This document shows, one piece after another, positions 1-9,350 of a stretch of DNA of 64,000 nucleotides. This DNA comes from an uncultured Kordia sp. (GTDB taxonomy: Bacteria; Bacteroidota; Bacteroidia; Flavobacteriales; Flavobacteriaceae). The notes under the pieces were generated by a model, which saw nothing but the letters and a program-made list of their open reading frames with translations, was not told the origin of the DNA and ran no database searches. The stretch lies in assembly GCF_947489565.1 (NCBI RefSeq), contig NZ_CANLEA010000002.1, forward strand, positions 248,001 through 312,000, read 5' to 3'. Position numbers and translations under genes: made by a program. Positions within the stretch are counted from its first letter, which is position 1. Each line of letters starts with the position of its first letter.

Positions 1-898
1 CTAGCTCTTCTTCACTCCAAAGTGCTGGAAAAAAGATTCTTCTTTGATATTTTGGATGCATGTATTTTTGCCAATCACTTCCACCTGTTGCTTCTGCACT
101 TCCTTTTTCAGAATTTATATACTTCGCAGCAGCATGATAATGGTGCATTACCCAACTAATATTTACAGTATGATCATAATGGCGCATTGCATTGATGAGT
201 GAAGTATCATTTTGATATTCTCTAGGCAATTGCTTAAACTTTGTCCACAAATTGATCGTATTGTATTCTTTCATCCATGCAATCAGTTCTTTTTTGTATT
301 TCGCATCAAAGTTGACCATCAATTTACTGCGTTTCCCCGTTTTATGATCGTTTCCTGCAACTTGCCAATACATATTATTATACGCATGCAAATATGGTGT
401 TTCGCGATCAATGGTTGCTCTAAATCTGTAATCAATTAAATTGATCAGTTCTGTTGATGCAATTTCTATTTTTCGGTATTGTGCCGATTGAAAACCACTA
501 GCAGGTGTTAAGGTATCGCGGAATTTCATGTATTGCTCTACTTCCATTCCGTCTCCCATAATTTCAAAAGAATTGGAAAGCAAATCGAAATAACGACTAA
601 TTCGCATTAAATGCATCACAAACTTTTCTGGTAAAATATTTTCTGTGTGTGCTATTTGTTGCATTTCCCACAGAATCATCTTAAATATCAATTCATTTAC
701 TTGATGATATATAAGAAACACCATTTCATCTGGCAATTGTGTGCGTTGTGTTTGTAATCCTAAGAGTGCATCTACTTGAATAAAATCCCAGTATTTCATG
801 GGTTCAGCATGCAATAATCCTGAAAGGTGTATATCAGGGTTTTGTCCCATATCCAAATATTTTTTGTCTATGGCGGCGAGTAATTCTTCTCTGGTCAT
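1..898 (-). CDS. kynA: Tryptophan 2,3-dioxygenase, 3' end cut by window edge
   Basis: Haem enzyme that opens the indole ring of L-tryptophan to N-formylkynurenine, the first step of the kynurenine pathway. Reading the minus strand from the ATG at 896-898 gives 299 codons with no stop before the window edge. The translation carries family landmarks: YWDFIQVDALLGLQ near residue 36, ELIFKMILWEMQQ near residue 71 (substrate pocket), GFQSAQYRKIE, then HHYHAAAKYI with a TGGSDWQKY stretch near the end, which matches the haem-ligand His and Gly-rich C-terminal region. Family members are usually about 300 residues or slightly more, so only a few codons should be missing. It is the last of three minus-strand aromatic catabolism genes. 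The 180-bp gap to hpd holds an inverted repeat. Confidence 0.9.
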   Translation of the reverse strand, partial: MTREELLAAIDKKYLDMGQNPDIHLSGLLHAEPMKYWDFIQVDALLGLQTQRTQLPDEMVFLIYHQVNELIFKMILWEMQQIAHTENILPEKFVMHLMRISRYFDLLSNSFEIMGDGMEVEQYMKFRDTLTPASGFQSAQYRKIEIASTELINLIDYRFRATIDRETPYLHAYNNMYWQVAGNDHKTGKRSKLMVNFDAKYKKELIAWMKEYNTINLWTKFKQLPREYQNDTSLINAMRHYDHTVNISWVMHHYHAAAKYINSEKGSAEATGGSDWQKYMHPKYQRRIFFPALWSEEEL

Positions 899-939
899 GT
901 TGTTGTTTTTTGGAGAGAAAGGTGTCTGTTTTATATTGA

Positions 940-1016
940 ATTGTCATATTGAGCGCAGTCGAAATAGTTTTGAATCAAGAGTTTCTAAGTTCTCGACTGC
1001 GCTCGAATTGACATTG
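940..1016. repeat. Intergenic inverted repeat, GAGCGCAGTCGA family
   Basis: Left arm TTGTCATATTGAGCGCAGTCGA and right arm TCGACTGCGCTCGAATTGACA are near-perfect inverted copies around a loop of about 30 bases. A closely similar element sits at 53003-53080 and a hybrid at 45543-45613. It does not fit a simple terminator because there is no T-run next to the stem. It is probably a small dispersed intergenic element. Confidence 0.8.
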
Positions 1017-1077
1017 TAGTATTATGATTTACAAATGAATCAACCATTTGCAATGATACACATATATACCGTTTTAC

Positions 1078-2241
1078 TTATAAAGTTCCGCGTGCAGCTT
1101 GTTCTCTTTCAATAGCTTCAAAGAGTGCTTTAAAGTTTCCTACACCGAATGATTGTGCGCCTTTACGCTGAATTACTTCAAAGAACATCGTTGGTCTGTC
1201 AACAATGGTTTTCGTAAAGATTTGCAATAGATATCCTTCTTCATCACGGTCAATTAAGATTCCGTGTTTCCTAAGTTCATCTACATCTTCATCAATATCT
1301 CCAACACGTTCTAATAAGTCATCATAATACGTATCTGGAACATATAAGAATTCAACGCCACGTTCACGCATTTGCGAAACCGTTTCAATGATATTATCTG
1401 TTGCAACTGCAATATGTTGTACACCTGGACCATTGTAAAAGTCTAAATATTCTTCAATTTGTGATTTCTTTTTTCCTTCTGCAGGTTCGTTGATTGGAAA
1501 TTTAATTCTACCATTTCCATTACTCATTACTTTACTCATCAACGCGGTGAAATCTGTAGAAATATCATCGTCTGTAAATGAAATAATTTGCGCAAATCCC
1601 ATCACTTTTGCATAGAATTCACACCATTCTTTCATTTCTCCCCAACCTACGTTTCCTACCATGTGATCGATGAATTTTAGACCGACTGGCTCCGGATTGT
1701 AGTGAGATTCCCATTTTGTATATCCTGGCAAAAAGATTCCGTTGTAGTTTTTACGCTCTACAAAGATGTGAACCGTTTCTCCGTACGTATAAATTCCTGA
1801 ACGCACTACATATCCGTTTTCATCTTCTTCCTTCGTAGGCTCCATATATGGTTTTGCGCCTCTTTTTGTAGTTTCTTCAAATGCTTTTGTGGCATCTTCT
1901 ACCCAAAGTGCTACTACTTTTACACCATCGCCATGTAAATCGACATGTTCGTTGATTTCGCCACCTTTTCCTAATGGAGTTGTAAGCACTAAGCGAATTT
2001 TATCTTGTTTTAATACATACGAAACTCTGTCTTTCAATCCTGTTTCCAATCCTGCATAGGCTTCTGATTGAAAACCGAAGGCTGTTTTGTAGAAATGTGC
2101 CGATTGTTTTGCATTTCCAACATACAATTCTACATAGTCAGTTCCTAGTAACGGAAGAAAATCTTCTGCTTCTTCGAATAATTTTTTAAGTCCGTATTCT
2201 GTATTTTGTAAATCTTTTAAGTTTTTTATTTCTGCTGCCAT
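1078..2241 (-). CDS. hpd: 4-hydroxyphenylpyruvate dioxygenase
   Basis: Fe(II) enzyme that converts 4-hydroxyphenylpyruvate to homogentisate in tyrosine and phenylalanine breakdown. The 387-residue protein has two vicinal-oxygen-chelate halves. The C-terminal half carries the metal triad: His in DHMVGN (about residue 193), His in GVQHIAVAT (about 275) and Glu in MFFEVIQRKG (about 354). The C-terminal GNFKALFEAIEREQAARGTL is the helix that closes the active site. Length is typical of the family. It lies 131 bp downstream of hmgA, the next enzyme of the pathway, on the same strand, so co-expression is likely although the gap leaves room for its own promoter. Confidence 0.96.
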   Translation of the reverse strand: MAAEIKNLKDLQNTEYGLKKLFEEAEDFLPLLGTDYVELYVGNAKQSAHFYKTAFGFQSEAYAGLETGLKDRVSYVLKQDKIRLVLTTPLGKGGEINEHVDLHGDGVKVVALWVEDATKAFEETTKRGAKPYMEPTKEEDENGYVVRSGIYTYGETVHIFVERKNYNGIFLPGYTKWESHYNPEPVGLKFIDHMVGNVGWGEMKEWCEFYAKVMGFAQIISFTDDDISTDFTALMSKVMSNGNGRIKFPINEPAEGKKKSQIEEYLDFYNGPGVQHIAVATDNIIETVSQMRERGVEFLYVPDTYYDDLLERVGDIDEDVDELRKHGILIDRDEEGYLLQIFTKTIVDRPTMFFEVIQRKGAQSFGVGNFKALFEAIEREQAARGTL

Positions 2242-2293
2242 CTTTTTAATTTTTTTATGCGTTTTGCGAATTCGTTTTGTGTGTTAATCATTG

Positions 2294-2309
2294 TGTACAT
2301 CATTGTACA
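2294..2309. promoter_or_regulatory. Possible operator upstream of hpd: two TGTACA hexamers
   Basis: Two copies of the self-complementary hexamer TGTACA start at 2294 and 2304, one helical turn apart and about 55 bp upstream of the hpd ATG. Together they make a 16-bp interrupted palindrome. No matching copy was found upstream of hmgA or kynA. Regulator unknown. Confidence 0.3.
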
Positions 2310-2372
2310 TTTACCACATGGCACGAATTTGCGTTGCAATTTTAGTTCTTTGTTGTGTCATCAGTTCTATGC

Positions 2373-3530
2373 CTATTCTAACCAAGATTTAAAATAGTCT
2401 TCGTCTGCAATTTTCATTGCTTCTTCTGTTACTTGCAATGGCTTGAATGTATCTACCATTACAGCGAGTTCTTCGGTTTCTGTTTGACCAATACTGCGTT
2501 CCACTGCGCCAGGATGTGGTCCGTGTGGAATTCCCGCTGGATGCAAGGAAATATGTCCTGCATCAATATCGTTTCGACTCATAAAATCACCATCGACATA
2601 GTATAAAACCTCATCACTGTCAATATTGCTATGATTGTATGGCGCTGGAATACTTTGCGGATGATAATCGTACAATCTTGGCACAAATGAGCAGACTACA
2701 AAAGCGTCCGTTTCAAATGTTTGATGTACTGGTGGCGGTTGATGAACGCGTCCTGTAATTGGTTCAAAGTCATGAATTGAAAAAGCATACGGATAGTTAT
2801 ATCCATCGTAACCAATAACATCAAACGGATGCGTAGCGTAGACCATTTCAAAAATATCACCTTGCTTTTTTACTTTGATGAGAAAGTCTCCTTTTTCATC
2901 ATTCGTTTCCAATTCATACGGTCTTCTGATATCGCGTTCACAAAATGGTGAATGTTCTAAGAGTTGACCAAACCAGTTTCTATAGCGTTTTGGCGTATAT
3001 ATTGGTCGGTATGATTCTACGATGAATAATCGGTTATCGTCTGTATCAAAATCTAGTTTGTAAATCACACCACGCGGCACTAACAAATAATCTCCATATT
3101 TGAAATCAAGATTCCCCAACATCGTGCGGAGTTTTCCAGTTCCTTTATGAATAAAGATAAGTTCGTCTGCGTCTGTGTTTTTATAAAAATAATCGCGTGT
3201 AGATTCTTGCGGAGCAGCCAAAATGATATTGCAATCGCTATTGGTTAAGACTACTTTTCTGCTTTCTAAATAATCTGCTTCTGGCGGCACTTGAAATCCG
3301 CGGAAGCGATACGACTGCATATTATTCGCTTTGGCAACTTTGGGTTTTACACTGTATTGCTTGCGAATTTCTTTGACTTGCGTAGGTCTGTGTTCGTGGT
3401 AACTGTTCGTTGACATTCCATCAAAACCGATGGTTCCAAAAAGTTGTTCGTAATATAAATCGCCGTTTGGCTTTCTAAAAATGGTGTGTCGTTTTGGTGG
3501 AATATTTCCTAATTTATGATAAAAAGGCAT
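2373..3530 (-). CDS. hmgA: Homogentisate 1,2-dioxygenase
   Basis: Cupin-fold Fe(II) enzyme that opens the homogentisate ring to maleylacetoacetate. I place the start at the ATG at 3528-3530 (MPFYHKLGNIPPKRHT), giving 385 residues; an in-frame ATG 26 codons upstream only adds a hydrophobic stretch foreign to the family. Near the C-terminus HPAGIPHGPHPGAVERS carries the His-rich signature, and NHSNIDSDEVLYYVDGDF supplies a conserved Glu. The substrate of this enzyme is the product of hpd, the next gene downstream. Fumarylacetoacetate hydrolase is not visible in this window. Confidence 0.93.
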   Translation of the reverse strand: MPFYHKLGNIPPKRHTIFRKPNGDLYYEQLFGTIGFDGMSTNSYHEHRPTQVKEIRKQYSVKPKVAKANNMQSYRFRGFQVPPEADYLESRKVVLTNSDCNIILAAPQESTRDYFYKNTDADELIFIHKGTGKLRTMLGNLDFKYGDYLLVPRGVIYKLDFDTDDNRLFIVESYRPIYTPKRYRNWFGQLLEHSPFCERDIRRPYELETNDEKGDFLIKVKKQGDIFEMVYATHPFDVIGYDGYNYPYAFSIHDFEPITGRVHQPPPVHQTFETDAFVVCSFVPRLYDYHPQSIPAPYNHSNIDSDEVLYYVDGDFMSRNDIDAGHISLHPAGIPHGPHPGAVERSIGQTETEELAVMVDTFKPLQVTEEAMKIADEDYFKSWLE

Positions 3531-3812
3531 ATTGTTATTTTTTTGTAATCGTAAAAATGATGTGATAAGATATAGAAAAATGTGAAGAGTTAGGCTCACA
3601 TTTAGCAAAAAAACAACGCTGTCTTATTCAGGATTTCGCTTGATAAGATAGTGTAAATGCGCTAGTAAGTCGTTCCAAAAAGGTTTCACTTGTATAAATT
3701 TAGCAGATGATTTTTCTTCATCTGTACACAAATATCGTAATTATTTGGAGATTTTTTATGATAGAAATCATGTTTGGTGCTTTTTCGATGTAAAATCGAG
3801 TACATTTTCACA

Positions 3813-6041
3813 CTAAAACCAAAATCCAATACTAAAAAACAAGGTGTCTTTTTCAATGTCTGGCGACCATGAATATTTGACTTGCAACGGACCAAAAAAG
3901 GTTTCTAATCCATATCCTAAGGAATATCCATTGAAGTCTGGAATGGAAAACCACTCGCCAGTATCAAAGATATTTTCTCCTGCATTGGCATAGTTTGCCG
4001 TGATATTTAAGTGATGTTTTGGCAAAAAGTTAAAATCTAACGTAGCAGTTCCTTTTACAAAACTATCTCCCGCAAAACTTAGAAAGTCGTATCCTAAAAA
4101 AGGAATATAATTGTTGATAAAGTTATTCCCAAAACCACCTAATACAAAATCTAAAGAGGTTGTACCTGGCTCTCCTAGTTTAAAACCACCTTCCGATGAA
4201 ATGTTTAACGACAGATTGCCAAATAATGGTGTTGCGTATCCAATTTTTGCTCTTGCCAATGAAAATGGTTCAAAGTTTTTGTTGTAATCGGTAGAGTAGA
4301 GATACCAGTGAAAGTCTCCAGAGAAGAATACTCCTTTTGAAGGGAAATATTTATTGTCATATGTATCAAGTTTCAAGAACCCGAAAGCACTTCCAAAATC
4401 ACTTCGTTCAAAGATTGTTTCTTCTTCGTTTTCGCCGCTAATTGTTTCAGAATCTATTCGTAAACGTTTGTGTTCTGCTCCAATACCAAATACAAATTCT
4501 TCTCGCATTACGGTTTGAATATATAATTGGTTGGTAAAATCGGAAACTTCTACGTCAATTCTATTTAAATTCGGATTGGTAGTATCATCGGAAATTAAAT
4601 CATAATTAACGCCACGTTCAAAGGTATTGAAACGCGATTTGATCCCAATACTCCAGTAATACCCTTTGTCAATATAATACTCAAAATTGTAGCGAATATT
4701 GTCACCAATAATGAAATCTAGAGAAGCAACATCGTTTTTAAATAGTAGTTTTTTCTTCGTCACATTGATCAAACCTGCTGTTTTGTAGACATCATCATAA
4801 TGTGCTGCCAAACGTAAAAACATCGTGTTTGGCTTTTCTCGCAAGTTGAGAATCATATCATCTTTGCCATCACTACTTTTTACTCTTTTGTATCGAATTC
4901 CTGTAAAGTTTCCGGTGGCAGCCAAATTTCCAATCCCTTCTGTAAATTTTTTGAACGATATTTTTCCAGGTGTTTTAAAACGAAGTTTCCCTCGCACATA
5001 CGAACGTGGAAAGTTTTCAATCCCGCTCCCACGTAAGTGAATATAATTAATATCAATAGAATCTTTTCGTTTTACAGGCAATATGTTGCGCTTTTGTTGC
5101 TGCTGTTCAGCAATCGATTTTAACGCTTTTACTTGCGCTCTTCCTCCAGCCTCTCCTCTTTCTATAAGCTCGCGTCCTTTATCGAAAGCAATCACTGAAA
5201 AACCATCAATATTGGGACGAATGTACACATCCGTCTGCTTGCCTTTCACCTTCATAGCGTTGATGGTACGGAAGTTATTGATTTGCGTTAGAATGCTTGG
5301 CGCTGATTGTAATTTTTTCCTATCTGCCAAACCATCTTGTACATCGACACCAATAATAATGTCTACATTTTTCGCTTTAATTTCGTCAATTGGATAGTTA
5401 TTGGTAACACCGCCATCAATCAATAATTTATCGCCCATTGGAATGGGTTCAAATAAAGAGGGAAACGCGCCACTCGCTGTAATGGCATCTGGTAAATATC
5501 CTGTTTCTAAGATTACTTGTTCGCCTTTTTCAATATCAGAAGCAATACAGAGAAACGGTATTGGTAATTTACTAAAATCATCTATATTTTCTACATGCAA
5601 TAGCAATTCTGCCAGTTTGTTATATACATTTTGTCCTTTGGAAATAGACGATGGAAAACTGACTTTAAAGCTATCAAATGGCAAGGTAATCGCATAACGT
5701 TCGGCATCTTCTTTTTCGTAAAACGTTTTGGCAGAACGCGGCAATTCGTCTTGAATGAGTACGTTTAAATCTGTTTTTTTAAAGATGGAATCAATTTGTT
5801 CTCCTGTATAACCTGAAGAGTAGAGCGAACCAATAATGGCTCCCATGCTCGTTCCGCCCACATAATCGACTCGAATTCCTAGGCTATCAATGATCTTTAA
5901 AGCGCCAATATGTGCCAAACCTTTTGCGCCACCACCACTGAGAACTAAACCGACTTTTAGATCGCGCTTTTCCTGTTTTTCTTGAGCGAAAACCGTAATG
6001 AAACTGAGCATTGCTATGCAGATGAATATCCATCGCTTCAT
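3813..6041 (-). CDS. Patatin-like phospholipase fused to an outer-membrane beta-barrel
   Basis: Predicted secreted or outer-membrane lipid hydrolase. Start chosen at the ATG at 6039-6041 because it opens a signal peptide (MKRWIFICIAMLSFITVFA-Q); a longer frame with 21 extra codons overlaps uvrC. Residues 30-220 are the patatin domain: oxyanion loop GGGAK (36-40), nucleophile Ser65 in GTSMG, catalytic Asp209 in DGGVTNNYP. After about residue 345 a POTRA-like segment leads into a beta-strand-rich C-terminal region of about 330 residues of BamA/Omp85 type, ending in Phe (FFSIGFWF), as expected for barrel assembly. The order patatin-POTRA-barrel is that of type Vd autotransporters such as PlpD. 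Its start lies 10 bp after the uvrC stop, so the two are probably co-transcribed. Confidence 0.9.
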   Translation of the reverse strand: MKRWIFICIAMLSFITVFAQEKQEKRDLKVGLVLSGGGAKGLAHIGALKIIDSLGIRVDYVGGTSMGAIIGSLYSSGYTGEQIDSIFKKTDLNVLIQDELPRSAKTFYEKEDAERYAITLPFDSFKVSFPSSISKGQNVYNKLAELLLHVENIDDFSKLPIPFLCIASDIEKGEQVILETGYLPDAITASGAFPSLFEPIPMGDKLLIDGGVTNNYPIDEIKAKNVDIIIGVDVQDGLADRKKLQSAPSILTQINNFRTINAMKVKGKQTDVYIRPNIDGFSVIAFDKGRELIERGEAGGRAQVKALKSIAEQQQQKRNILPVKRKDSIDINYIHLRGSGIENFPRSYVRGKLRFKTPGKISFKKFTEGIGNLAATGNFTGIRYKRVKSSDGKDDMILNLREKPNTMFLRLAAHYDDVYKTAGLINVTKKKLLFKNDVASLDFIIGDNIRYNFEYYIDKGYYWSIGIKSRFNTFERGVNYDLISDDTTNPNLNRIDVEVSDFTNQLYIQTVMREEFVFGIGAEHKRLRIDSETISGENEEETIFERSDFGSAFGFLKLDTYDNKYFPSKGVFFSGDFHWYLYSTDYNKNFEPFSLARAKIGYATPLFGNLSLNISSEGGFKLGEPGTTSLDFVLGGFGNNFINNYIPFLGYDFLSFAGDSFVKGTATLDFNFLPKHHLNITANYANAGENIFDTGEWFSIPDFNGYSLGYGLETFFGPLQVKYSWSPDIEKDTLFFSIGFWF

Positions 6042-6051
6042 GATTTGGGCA

Positions 6052-7842
6052 TTATTTTTTATGAAAGTTATCGTATATTTTTTTTGCTCTACTGTGACCA
6101 ACAACTGCTGAAATTTCTTCGAGTGATGCTGTTGAGATTCGTTTGACTGATTTGAACTTTTTTAGGAGTTCTACAATCGTTTTTTCGCCAATTCCCGCAA
6201 TGGTTTCCAGCTCTGAATTTAACGCACTATTGCTTCTTTTATTTCGATGGAATGTAATTCCGAATCGGTGCGCCTCATTTCGCAAATGCTGAATAATTTT
6301 GAGCGATTCACTTTTTTTATCTAGATACAACGGAATGGAATCGCCTGGATAGTATATTTCTTCCAAACGTTTTGCAATTCCGATGATGGCAATTTTTCCA
6401 CGTAAATTTAAGACATCTAAACTTTTTAACGCGGAAGAAAGCTGTCCTTTTCCTCCATCAATGACAATTAATTGTGGCAAAGGCTGTTCTTCTTCCACCA
6501 AACGCTTGTAGCGGCGATATACGACTTCTTCCATTGACGCAAAATCGTCCGGACCTACTACGGTTTTTATGTTAAAATGTCGGTATTCTTTTTTGCTCGG
6601 TTTTCCATTTTTAAACACTACACAAGCTGCCACAGGATGTGTTCCTTGAATGTTGGAATTATCAAAACACTCAATATGTCGTGGTTCTTCAGAGAGACGT
6701 AAATCTTTTTTCATTTGCGACATGATACGATTTACATGCTTGTCTGGATCAGTGAGTTTTATTTGCTTGAACCGTTCCATTCTGTGATATTTCGCGTTTC
6801 GCAATGATAAGTCGAGAATGCGCTTTTTGTCTCCAAGTTTTGGAATCGTGATTTTGAATTTTTCGCCCACTTCGACTTCAAAAGGCACATAGAGTTCTTT
6901 GGAATTTGTTTGGAAACGTTGGTGAATTTCTGTGATGGCTAATTCTAACAGTTCTTTGTCTGTTTCTTCTAGTTTTTTCTTGATTTCCATTGTGTGCGAA
7001 CGTACAATGGAACCTAAGGAAAGTTGCAAAAAGTTGATATAGCCAAAGCTTTCATCTGAAATGATAGAAAAGACATCTACATTGTTAATTTTTGGATTGA
7101 CAATGGTAGATTTTGCCTGATAGTTTTCTAAGATTTCTACTTTTTCCTTGACTTTTTGTGCTTCTTCGAATTCCATCGCTTCTGCATGTGCTTTCATTTG
7201 CGCTTTGAATTCCTGCAAGGAATCTTTGAAGTTTCCTTTTAGTATTTTACGAATGGCCATGATTTGCTCATCGTAACTTTGGATTGTTTGATAGCCTTCG
7301 CACGGACCCAAACAGTTACCTAAGTGATATTCGAGACAGACTTTGTATTTGCCTGCGCTTATTTTTTCTTGTGATAAGTCGTAATTACAAGTTCGCAACG
7401 GATAGAGTCCTTTGATAAGATCTAAGAGTGTTCGAACTGTTTTTACACTCGTATATGGACCAAAGTATTCCGAACCATCTTTGATGACTCTACGGGTTTG
7501 AAACACTCTTGGAAAACGTTCATTTTTGATGCAAATCCACGGATACGACTTGTCGTCTTTTAGCAATACATTGTAGCGTGGTTGGTATTTTTTGATCAGA
7601 TTATTTTCCAGTAACAAAGCATCTGTTTCCGTAGCCACAATAATGTGTTTCATGGAAGCAATCTTTTTGACGAGCACGCGTGTTTTACCATATTCATGAT
7701 TTTTGGTAAAATAGGAGGAGACTCGTTTTTTTAGATTCTTTGCTTTTCCTACATACAATAACTTTCCATCTTTATCATAGTATTGATAAACACCAGGATT
7801 GGTTGGTAAGGTTTTGAGTTGTAATTGTAGGGTTTCGGTCAT
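6052..7842 (-). CDS. uvrC: Excinuclease ABC subunit C
   Basis: Nuclease subunit of UvrABC nucleotide excision repair; it makes the 3' and 5' incisions beside a lesion. The 596-residue protein starts with a GIY-YIG domain (PGVYQYYDKDGKLLYVGKAK, about 15-35), then a cysteine cluster near residue 157-180, a UVR helix pair (EAMEFEEAQKVKEK, about 215) for UvrB contact, an RNase H-like endonuclease domain (HIECFDNSNIQGTHPVA, about 380, and VIDGGKGQL), and a C-terminal helix-hairpin-helix (ETIAGIGEKTIVELL). Full length and intact. The patatin-barrel gene follows 10 bp downstream. Confidence 0.97.
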   Translation of the reverse strand: MTETLQLQLKTLPTNPGVYQYYDKDGKLLYVGKAKNLKKRVSSYFTKNHEYGKTRVLVKKIASMKHIIVATETDALLLENNLIKKYQPRYNVLLKDDKSYPWICIKNERFPRVFQTRRVIKDGSEYFGPYTSVKTVRTLLDLIKGLYPLRTCNYDLSQEKISAGKYKVCLEYHLGNCLGPCEGYQTIQSYDEQIMAIRKILKGNFKDSLQEFKAQMKAHAEAMEFEEAQKVKEKVEILENYQAKSTIVNPKINNVDVFSIISDESFGYINFLQLSLGSIVRSHTMEIKKKLEETDKELLELAITEIHQRFQTNSKELYVPFEVEVGEKFKITIPKLGDKKRILDLSLRNAKYHRMERFKQIKLTDPDKHVNRIMSQMKKDLRLSEEPRHIECFDNSNIQGTHPVAACVVFKNGKPSKKEYRHFNIKTVVGPDDFASMEEVVYRRYKRLVEEEQPLPQLIVIDGGKGQLSSALKSLDVLNLRGKIAIIGIAKRLEEIYYPGDSIPLYLDKKSESLKIIQHLRNEAHRFGITFHRNKRSNSALNSELETIAGIGEKTIVELLKKFKSVKRISTASLEEISAVVGHSRAKKIYDNFHKK

Positions 7843-7964
7843 TTTTTGGTCTTGGGTCTTGGGTGTTAGGTTTTAGGTTGGTTTGTCTTTTTGTTGTTTT
7901 TGTTAATTTGTTTTTTGAAAATACTTTTACATTTTGCGGTTTTATATTTTATATTTTCAATTTG

Positions 7965-9293
7965 TTATTTTTTTGAGTTTTCTTTTTTTTCTATGAAATT
8001 TTCTATAAAATTTTTGTGATGGTTTGCTAGATCTTGATTTATACTTTTTGCTTTCTTATCAGATAATAACATTCCATAAGGATAAGTCATTTCTTCTTTA
8101 AATCTATTCTGACTTGTCTCAATTGTAAGTTCATATTCTGATCTTTTAAATTCTATAATAACATGAATATTAAAGTTTACTTCGTAACCTATAATCTTTA
8201 AATATCTGAAATCTAAGTTGATTTTATACTTATGTTTTCCTAATGGATTCAAAAAATCAGAACCTTCACTAATAGACGTTCCGTCTTTATTATAATATTC
8301 TGCAGTATCTTCATAAAATGATTTAAATAGTTTCTCTTGATACTGCTTTAGATTTTCATAAAATGGCAAGAATGAATTAGAAATAATTTTTCTTATTTCT
8401 TCATCAGTTTTAATTATATACTTTCTTTCATTTATTATCTCAAACTTACTTTTAAGCAATGCTACTTCTTTAACTATATCATCCGCTTCCTCAATATTTT
8501 CTCCTTTCGCACCAGCAATCATTAATTCTAAAGAATGCACTAAATTTTGTGCAATGTACTGGATAAAGGCTTCTATATTTCCTGAATCCGCTAAACGTAA
8601 AGCTGCAAAATAGTTTTCCTTGTCTTGTGTTTTGATGATGGTTGGTGGAAAACCATATTTCATCAATACAAAATTCATAATGATTCTAGCAGTTCTTCCA
8701 TTACCATCATCAAACGGGTGAATTCGGATGAATTTATAGTGAAATTCTGCCGCTAGTAATATTGGATTTACGGTTTCTTCTGCAATTTTATCACGATACC
8801 AATTGAGTAAATCAGTCATTTTTGCAGGTGTTTCTTCTGGAGTTGCAAATCGGAAGATTTCTCCTGTAACCGTTTCTACATGATTGGGTGTTTTTTTGTA
8901 TTCACCTACATGCACTTTTTTTTTGGTTGGTTTCCCTTCTGAAGTTTTAGCATCAACTTCGTATGGCTCTTTCAGTAATAATGTGTGAATTTGTCGAATA
9001 AAGTTTTCTGTAAGTGGACGATCGCCCTTAACCATATCCAACACCCAATTGATGGCTTCATTGTGTCCTGTAACCTCAATATGATCTTTAAGTGGTTTTC
9101 CTTGTGCTGTAATATTGAAAAGTAATAACGCTTTTGTTTCTCCGTATGTCAACGTATTACCCTCTAAATGATTTGAATGGTAATTCCAATCCAAGCGAAA
9201 TTTTTGCATAATAATTGCTTCCCTTTCAGCATCGATTGGTCGTAACGAATCTAATTCATTTTTAAGTGCTACCGCTTTTTTTAATTCTTCCAT
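7965..9293 (-). CDS. Fic family protein, probable AMP-transferase with its own inhibitory helix
   Basis: Fic enzymes usually transfer AMP from ATP to Ser, Thr or Tyr of a target protein. The 442-residue protein carries the full catalytic motif HPFDDGNGR at 192-200. An N-terminal motif S40-NHL-E44-G45 fits the (S/T)xxxE(G/N) inhibitory helix, whose Glu blocks the ATP gamma-phosphate; this makes it a class II (N-terminally self-inhibited) Fic. The C-terminal 180 residues are charged and rich in Lys, Glu and Asn; I do not recognise a domain there. Codon use is AT-rich like its surroundings. No antitoxin-like gene is next to it, which fits self-inhibition. The target cannot be told from sequence. 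Confidence 0.88.
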   Translation of the reverse strand: MEELKKAVALKNELDSLRPIDAEREAIIMQKFRLDWNYHSNHLEGNTLTYGETKALLLFNITAQGKPLKDHIEVTGHNEAINWVLDMVKGDRPLTENFIRQIHTLLLKEPYEVDAKTSEGKPTKKKVHVGEYKKTPNHVETVTGEIFRFATPEETPAKMTDLLNWYRDKIAEETVNPILLAAEFHYKFIRIHPFDDGNGRTARIIMNFVLMKYGFPPTIIKTQDKENYFAALRLADSGNIEAFIQYIAQNLVHSLELMIAGAKGENIEEADDIVKEVALLKSKFEIINERKYIIKTDEEIRKIISNSFLPFYENLKQYQEKLFKSFYEDTAEYYNKDGTSISEGSDFLNPLGKHKYKINLDFRYLKIIGYEVNFNIHVIIEFKRSEYELTIETSQNRFKEEMTYPYGMLLSDKKAKSINQDLANHHKNFIENFIEKKENSKK

Positions 9294-9310
9294 ACTACAA
9301 TTCGTGCTAA

Positions 9311-9341
9311 CAAAGTTACTTGCAATTATTCCAAAAACAAA
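9311..9341 (-). promoter_or_regulatory. Promoter of the Fic gene, perfect Bacteroidota consensus
   Basis: On the minus strand TTTG (9341-9338) is followed after exactly 19 bp by TAACTTTG (9318-9311), matching TTTG-N19-TAnnTTTG in every position. The predicted start point lies only about 10 nt from the Fic ATG, so the mRNA would have a very short leader. Confidence 0.7.
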
Positions 9342-9350
9342 GGAATAGTA

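Noticed and set aside
3686-3895. 69-codon minus-strand frame after the patatin-barrel gene
   Set aside because: It overlaps the barrel C-terminus in another frame and has no protein-like features.
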